Positions 57,899 to 64,000 of a DNA stretch of 64,000 nucleotides are shown here, piece after piece. Both the position numbers and the translations under genes were made by a program. The stretch spans positions 1,364,001-1,428,000 of the forward strand of contig OY744462.1 in NCBI GenBank assembly GCA_963556145.1, given 5' to 3'. How positions within the stretch are numbered: the stretch's first letter is position 1; every line of letters starts with the position of its first letter. This stretch comes from Hygrocybe punicea. Lineage: Eukaryota; Basidiomycota; Agaricomycetes; Agaricales; Hygrophoraceae. The notes under the pieces are model-generated. The model made no database searches and was not told where the DNA came from. It was given only the letters and a program-made list of their open reading frames with translations.

Positions 57899-58392
57899 AT
57901 TCCACTTTTGGTGTGGTTGGAACTATTCGGCCATACAACAACTTCGGTCTCAGCCATAAGTCAGTAGCAATTCTACATTAAGTGTTCTTTTTAGTAACAA
58001 AGTAACATTAGTTATTATTACAAGGAAAACTAAGTTATAATGACATTCGTTACATTCTACTACGCTATACAAGATGGTAGCGGAAAAGTGTAGAATTGAA
58101 AGTACTGGTTATTATATATGGGACACTAAAGGGCAGGTTTATGTAATCACCACGTGATTATGGTATTGTTTGCCAACTGGCCTGGAAAGGGAATATAACA
58201 TAATATTAGAAAATAATAATCGGAAACGGGTGTGGCACGTGCCATCTATCAAACCCGCCCTTAAGTGGCAGGCTTGTTAGTCCGCATATGGTAATGACCA
58301 TTTTGATTTTGCCTACTACCAACTCGTTCAATCATAAGTAGTTATAGACATAATATTACATGTACCACGCATAAAATACGTACCCAGGTCGA
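57899..58392. promoter_or_regulatory. Shared divergent promoter region holding the empty hAT site
   Basis: AT-rich 494 bp between two divergent start codons. The undisturbed hAT target CATAAAAT lies at 58370-58377, 15 bp before the SPT5-like ATG. Confidence 0.65.
58370..58377. other. Empty hAT target site (single copy)
   Basis: CATAAAAT, the reverse complement of the duplicated ATTTTATG, present once with flanks that match both sides of the insertion on the left arm. Confidence 0.97.
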
Positions 58393-61056
58393 ATGAAAAG
58401 CATGGAACACATCAAAAGACGCAAATTGAATGTATGTTATTACGCAGCATCATTTACAAGCTCGTATTGATCAGTTGTCACGGTGATTCATAGCCCGATT
58501 TTCTTAGTTTCTTAGACCTACAAGCAGAAGTTGATGATTTGGGCAAAGAGCGCGGTGGCGACCATTCTGACTCAGAAATCAGTGTTCACGGCAAGTTAAC
58601 GCACTCAGTCAGTTCTGTAATGCTCATACATTTTAGATTTCATTGACTCGGAAATGGACTTACAATCACCGAATGACGAGAGGGCCAACCATGACTTCTC
58701 GACAGAGTACTTGATTGTTCATCAGCCTGTTCTCCCATATCTGCGCGAAGTTTTCAAACAGGAGGCCCAGGAAATTCGAGAGAGGTATCGCCGACACTCC
58801 GACTCCACAATGAACGAGTTACGCGTTACTGTGGATGGTTCGACTGATCAACCGTGGGCATTTCTTCAACCAATGCCCGGAGACATGAGTATGTGGCTCA
58901 TTAATGTCAAGGTGATGTACATCTGTTCAATTTTGTCTGCGATCCGCTCCTCTGATGTTTTATCTTAGCGTGGATTTGAGACTGAATGTTTGGACTTCCT
59001 CCTTCGCAAAGTTCAGAATACCGAAGACTCACGTCAGAAGTGGAGTATCGCTTCTGCTTTCATACAGCCATCTATTCCAGGAACGATTTATATTGAAGCC
59101 CCAAGTCCGAAGGATATTCAGCTTGCTTTCGAACGAGTGCACCTCGTACATTTGAATCGTGGGATTACCTTCGTCCCACCATCTGAGCGTGTTCAACTTC
59201 TGACTATACGATCTACCAGTGTCGCCGAGGGTGATTGGGTTCGTGTTAAGAAGGGCACATACAAAGGAGATGTCACATTCGTCACTCAGATAGACACATA
59301 TTGTTCTAGGGTTAGACTATTGTTGGTGCCTCGTCTATCCTATCTCAAGAAGCCCAATGGACCCAAGCACCTCTTTCTTCGTCCTCTACCAGCACTCTTT
59401 GATCCAGAGCGAGCTCGCGGAACATTTGGTGATGATGCAGTGCAGCAATCCAATGCATCCCTCAAATTCCAGGCGAAGATTTTTAAAGATGGCCTGTTGG
59501 AACGCTTGCTCGGTCTGCATGACCTAGTCATCAAAGATGTTCGTCCTGCTTTTCAAGAGGTTCAGATGTTCAGCCAAAGTCCTGGATGGGATAGGGAAGC
59601 TAGGCGCAGATGGGAGGTTGAGGACGCAGCTGCAGCCCTCTGTATCAACGATCGCATGGAGATATCTGGAGGGGAGTTGAAGGGATTGAAGGGTATCATC
59701 ACCGACAAGTGTGATAACGACTTCACGGTGCAGGTTCACCTGGACAGCAAGGGTGATAGTCATCTGGGCGAAGATCGACTGCTAGACTTCCCTGCACCTC
59801 TAGTTCATAAATCGTTCAAAGTTGGAGATTGCATTCGAGTGCGACGAGGCGATGAGGCTGGCAAGTGTGGTCACATAGTAAAAATATCTAATGACGACAT
59901 GCTGCAAGTCATTGAGTCGAACCACTCTGGCGATTCAGAGGTGGGTACCACTATTGGCATAGTTCCCCATGCTCACATTATGACGTGACAGGCTTATGAA
60001 TATCGTGCATTTTCCGCGTGTCATTTTGAAGTGAATGTTTTTAGTGTCGATTTTGCTCAAGACTCGGAGGACTGCAGACTTTTTGCACAACCCTACGTTA
60101 TTCAACATCCTGAAACCCGCCAGAAGTTCATTGCAGATCCCATGATTGGAAAGAAGGTGCTCGTGGTGAACGCGAATCGCCACTGTGGGTACCACGGGAC
60201 CATCGAGTACACCCACGAACATCGAGAGATGTATGGCATCCGTCTTGAGGCTACCGGTCAGGTCGTGCAATTTAAAGAAGAATTCTGACTTGACGTTTTG
60301 TAAATCCATGATTCATCTTCCCAGAATGTTCATCTGATGCTTGATATAGGAAGGGTTTGCCGCTCTATCATTTTCGCCGTCCCCCATCAGTACTGCCGAG
60401 TCCCATGCTTGAACAGCCTCAGGAGCCGGTTGCACCGTCAACACCAATGTGGGACTCCTCGCCATCTGGAGGCGGTACTCCTGCCTGGGATGTCTCCTCT
60501 CAGACACCATGGCAGGAATCCAGTTACGAGCAACATAGTTTCTCTCCTCCACAGACTACTGTAGACAATACAGAAGAAAAGGAGGCGTCTCTGCCCCCCG
60601 GTATGTCTATACCACTCCCAGTGCTTGCCTCTTTGCTGACTCGTTTGCATAGGCGTCTCAAGAGACTGGCTTTCTATGGAATATCTTCATGGAAAATCAA
60701 TCAAAGTACGCATCGTGGGATTCAAGCGCGGTGACGGTGGCTGGCAAAAACGTATTCAAGAAGGCAGCATAGCCTGTACTTTGGGACTACCAGCCAATGG
60801 GGATCCGCCCATAATCAAGGTCAAGCAAATGATCCCTGCTGCGAGCACCATTTCAATGCCAGTACAATTCCTAGAACCAGTACATCCTTGTGGGGTCAAA
60901 GAAAATGTAGTTATTATTGCTGGTAGCAATCTAGGGAAAGACGCGGTAACCGTGGAAATTGGAAAGGATGTGTGGCAACTGGTACTTTCTGACGGCCTGC
61001 AATATGCGGCACCTTGCGAGCATCTGGCGGTTCGCTCAAGAGTTCGATTCGGATAA
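58393..61056 (+). CDS. SPT5-like transcription elongation factor (right, intact copy)
   Basis: ATG 58393 (MKSMEHIKRRKLN), or the second Met at 58402. Short acidic exons follow, with introns to about 58638. An NGN-like domain includes RGFETECLDFLLRKVQN and SIPGTIYIEAPSPKDIQLAF, then GITFVPPSERVQLL. KOW repeats follow: EGDWVRVKKGTYKGDVTFV, LKGLKGIITDKCDNDFTVQV, VGDCIRVRRGDEAGKCGHIV and KKVLVVNANRHCGYHGTIE. A low-complexity tail contains TPMWDSSPSGGGTPAWD, resembling the TPAWD-type C-terminal repeats of SPT5, and a last domain ends RSRVRFG at 61056. SPT5, with SPT4, clamps RNA polymerase II and promotes elongation. No stop in the exons. About 800 residues, shorter than canonical SPT5, with little of the usual acidic N-terminus, so probably a divergent paralogue and not the essential gene. 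Confidence 0.82.
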
Positions 61057-61192
61057 TGTTCTGCTGCTGCCGTGTTTATTACAAATTTGAATGTATTCTC
61101 ATCGTTTCATTTCATTTTGCACCTGAAATATTTCATATTCAACTACCAAGGTTCAACAAAGTAATCGCGGAATAGAAAGACATCGAGAATCA

Positions 61193-61701
61193 TCAAACGG
61201 AACTATCTGAATCTACAAAACCATCCCAGCTGCCAGATTCATCCTCATCACTTCCTGAACTACCCGATGAATCGCTATTCAACACCTGCAATAACAAAAA
61301 CGCCTCAGGGCTGAAGCATTTGTAGGTCCCGGCACCGGTCTCCAGGCGAACAATGAGGTGAATCGGGTTGATGTTAACACATGGTTCAGCTATCCCACAG
61401 GATTTCATCTTCTGCATCATCAGATATTCTTTCTCTTTCACGTCTGCAATCAGACTCTTGGTGTGGTGAATTGCGGTCTCGATCTTGGAGAAGTTTTGGC
61501 AATATTGTTCGTACTCAGGACTTTGGGGAGAGAAGCCAAAGAGTGGCCGCTGAAATAATCAAAATATTCAAGTTGGTATATTGAGGCGTGAGAAAATTTC
61601 CAACCACTTGCCACAGGCCTGGCCATAAACATCGAACGACTCCGAATGATGGGATGGGGGTAAGGGGAATTATATACAGGGGGAAGATCATTGGGGTTCA
61701 T
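61193..61701 (-). CDS. Small hypothetical protein with acidic Ser-rich tail (right copy)
   Basis: Mirror of 22279-22787, start ATG 61701; no coding difference found. Confidence 0.55.
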
Positions 61702-61981
61702 CGAAAGTTTTAGTAGTACAAGGAAGGCGGTGGTACCAGCTCACAAGGCAAGACAAACTCCGACTCCTCACAGAATCCATTTGTCAGCCTATAACCCGCC
61801 CTTAAGAGATTCTAAACTTAAGCCGGAGTTGAGTCAGCATTTACTCTTTCATGTTCATCCACAAGCTGTTGCAATATAACTTTGGAAGTCAAGAAAGTAA
61901 TACGTAGTCCAGTTGCTTACCTAGTGTAGTAGATTCGGAGGTATCAAATTTCAGAACAAAGCTTCTGTTGCCTTTGCCACA

Positions 61982-63475
61982 ATGTTGTTTCATTCAAGTT
62001 CCAGCCAACAACTCGGAAAATCGGACACCGGAGAACAAGTCGGTATTTGTAAACGCAAACACTATCCAGCTAACGGTGGTGTGTCAGGGAGTACTAGTGA
62101 CACAACAAAATTCTGTCGGCCCACCCGAGATCAACTCGTCGAATGCCAGTGATGACTCCAACGTGTTCCTGATGGCTGTCCTTGCTGCTGCCTCTGCGTC
62201 GCAAGCTGTGGACTCTCCTGCCAATGCCCTCTGCCACTCGGAAGCTCTTGCTTCAGAGAAATTTGTCGATGATGCTGACAGTCGAGTCTCACATCATGAA
62301 CTGGCGAACGCCTTGAGCTCTGGTGAGGAATCCTATCAACTTTTCTGGTTATTCTATGTCTCATGAGTCATGATTCCTTGAGTTCCTCACAAGTTCCTGA
62401 CGCTTCAAGGTAAGCTACAATCCGATGACGATAACCAAGAAAAAGATAATACAATGGAGCATGCGGAGTTATTGGCAACGAAATGGCTATCTTCTCAGCA
62501 GCTTGCCAAGTTGGCTCAGGAGGAAGGTCTAATGTACCGAAAGGGCAAGTTCTCAAGGGAAGAAACACAGTTAGTGCGCGCAGCAATCATGTCCTATCAG
62601 CAAGTGTGTGTGTACTGCTATGTTCATAACTCAAGCTGAACCTTCGTGTCTTAGCGGAAATCTCTCGATGCTCAGCAATTGGAACAAATCATATTTGACA
62701 AGCGAGATGAAGCATTCTGGTCAGAGATATGTGTGTTTGCCACTTTACCCGGTAGAATCTACTTCCTGAGTGCACACTGCTAGCATATGCTGTCCCAAAG
62801 CGCCCCCTGATAGGCGTTTATCATTTTGTCCGTAGAGCATATCAACCTTACGGCAAACAGGGCTCTTGGACTGCATCCGAAGATTATGAACTAATTCAGT
62901 AAGTTTACAATTCTACTTGCTCCGTGATTGATATCGCAAGACATCGCAGGGCTGTTGATCAACACGGTGAACGTTGGAAGATTATCAGCAGTCTGGTTGG
63001 AAGGCCTGATAACGACTGCTGGGATCGCTATAGGAATCATCTCAAGAACAGAGACCTCCAAGCTAAGGGTGCGCAATGGGAACTTCTGGTTGGGAAACTA
63101 CTTACATACGGCACATCAGGTCGCTGGACGAAGGCTGAAGAAGCAAAACTAATCTCTATCATGGTAGAAATGGGTAGCGGCGATAATGACCCCAATATTA
63201 CTTGGCCGGAAGTGAGCAAGAAGTTAGGTTATAGGTGAGGAAGACAGCAATGCAGTGCGAAATGGTCGGAACTAGCAGCTATCACTGTTAAGACATTAAG
63301 CTGATTGACTGAAGTGCTGCATTTAGGGCGGAGCTGAAGAAAACCATGAAAATTGGAGATAAACAGTCCAAGGCTTCAATCACTACTGCCGGTTTATTAC
63401 CTGAACATGTGGTGAGCAACCTTCTTCCGATGATATCTTGCCAAGCACTCACTGAATCTTATAGGATTAGTTGCC
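61982..63475 (+). CDS. REB1/TTF1-like Myb DNA-binding protein (right copy)
   Basis: Start taken at ATG 61982 (MLFHSSSSQQLGKS-like); the 5' exons are uncertain. From 62454: MEHAELLATKWLSSQQLAKL, YRKGKFSREETQLVRAAI, intron, LDAQQLEQIIFDKRDEAFW, intron, YAVPKRPLIGVYHFVRRAYQ, GKQGSWTASEDYELIQ, intron, AVDQHGERWKIISSLVGRPD, DCWDRYRNHLKNRDL, then GRWTKAEEAKLISIM and WPEVSKKLGYR, followed by TGA at 63236-63238. The same frame continues GRQQCSAKWSELAA, matching the end of a Myb repeat (QC..KW). An exon KTMKIGDKQSKASITTAGLL follows after an acceptor at about 63327. Family members bind rDNA terminators and polymerase II promoters. The TGA is present in both arms. An intron from AG-GTGAGG (63233) to 63327 could remove it, at the cost of the QC..KW helix. 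Confidence 0.7.
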
Positions 63476-63766
63476 ATCTCGCAAAGATTCCAGGTCAGGT
63501 CAAATTACAATTATCATTTATTTAGTTGGCGGCCATGTAGTAGAATAAGGCCTTTTTCAATATCAGCCACAATCACGATCGACATCTCAGTATCCTTATT
63601 TAAACTCAGTCGACTACCATACCGAACACTTGCAACAGTGCAATGGTTTACACTAGGGAATCACCATGTCGGACACCGGTGAGTGTACTCTCCACCAATC
63701 ATCAAAATATATCTTGACCATCATTTTCACCACAGGATAGTTTGGATCAATTCCAATAGTCACTTG

Positions 63767-64000
63767 ATGGATTGCAGCTCCGCATTCAACCAGACCTGCT
63801 CTTGTGGGAGATTATTTCCAGATCTCCGGGCCTTTAAGAATCACCAGAACAGATGCAAGAAAAGCAAGGATCGTTTGTCCTATGCTTTAGTAAAGGCCAA
63901 AGCACATCTAGCTGCTAAAAAGCAGAAAATTACTGCTCCGGAGCATCCCCCAGATATCATTGATGGCGATGGTCAGGTTGAATCTTTGGAGGACGAGCTT
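63767..64000 (+). CDS. Plavaka transposase, 5' part (right copy, cut by window end)
   Basis: Mirror of the start of the gene at 17376-20213: ATG 63767 (MDCSSAFNQT), the CSCGRLFPDLRAF finger and basic tract, then DIIDGDGQVESLEDEL. Identical to the left copy as far as seen. Whether this copy is full-length cannot be told. Confidence 0.85.
   Translation, partial: MDCSSAFNQTCSCGRLFPDLRAFKNHQNRCKKSKDRLSYALVKAKAHLAAKKQKITAPEHPPDIIDGDGQVESLEDEL

Larger units (their letters stand above)
53420..64000. repeat. Right arm of the giant inverted repeat (no hAT insertion)
   Basis: Reverse complement of the left arm over 10,581 bp, continuing past the window end. Keeps C in CpG at all four positions found to differ (56107, 59209, 60242 as its complement, 61728). 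Confidence 0.97.

Noticed and set aside
19980..64000. Palindrome as a plain false join of two haplotypes
   Set aside because: Both sequence ends cross the 94-bp spacer in the same orientation. Rejected as the first reading only; a spacer-inversion polymorphism or a chimeric molecule remains possible.
1..64000. tRNA, rRNA genes and telomeric repeats
   Set aside because: No convincing A/B box pair, rRNA core or telomere repeat was seen; GGTTCGAA-like strings occur only inside coding sequence.

Overview
This is a nuclear window from a filamentous basidiomycete, most likely a mushroom-forming agaricomycete. The signs are genes split by many 45-70 bp GT-AG introns, a Plavaka (CACTA-type) transposon, a Helitron carrying the fungal DUF6570-type N-terminus, a BED-finger hAT element and a Ty3/gypsy element. 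Family names come from motif recognition by eye; no search was run.

Layout. 1-1640 is a 44-bp minisatellite. 1965-5429 holds two convergent host genes: an acidic protein of unknown function and an ATP-grasp-like protein with a Cys-rich N-terminus. 5640-6127 is a foldback repeat. 6537-8461 is a decayed host gene. 9550-17352 is a broken autonomous Helitron whose 3' end lies directly against a 3'-truncated Plavaka transposase gene (17376-20213). From 19980 to the window end the sequence is one giant inverted repeat. Each arm is 10,581 bp and the central spacer is 94 bp. The arms carry the same genes in mirror order: Plavaka 5' part, a REB1/TTF1-like Myb protein, a small acidic protein, an SPT5-like elongation factor, an unknown possibly DUF6532-like protein, a coiled-coil protein and a DUF6698-like protein. 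A run of exactly 200 N (53101-53300) interrupts the centre, and the bases on its two sides overlap by about 259 bp.

The left arm alone contains a 22,298-bp insertion (25611-47908) flanked by the 8-bp duplication ATTTTATG; the right arm keeps the single-copy empty site at 58370-58377. The insertion is a hAT transposon with 12-bp terminal inverted repeats. It carries an apparently intact casein kinase 1 gene and several arrays of tandem repeats. Its transposase gene is split by a 11,947-bp Ty3/gypsy element (29064-41010), whose integrase is in turn split by a 2,160-bp short-LTR element (35587-37746). The order of events can therefore be read: hAT into the arm, gypsy into hAT, short-LTR element into gypsy.

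Two themes stand out. First, wherever two copies can be compared (palindrome arms, gypsy LTRs, short LTRs, target duplications) nearly all differences are C-to-T or G-to-A at CpG, and several genes are cut by TGA codons best explained as former CGA. This fits decay of methylated cytosine. Second, between integrase and 3' LTR the gypsy element carries an intact, antisense, three-exon gene for a 429-residue protein with a perfect CX2CX6CX7CX2CX6C zinc cluster, although the element's own pol gene is wrecked. This is the best candidate here for an under-described system.
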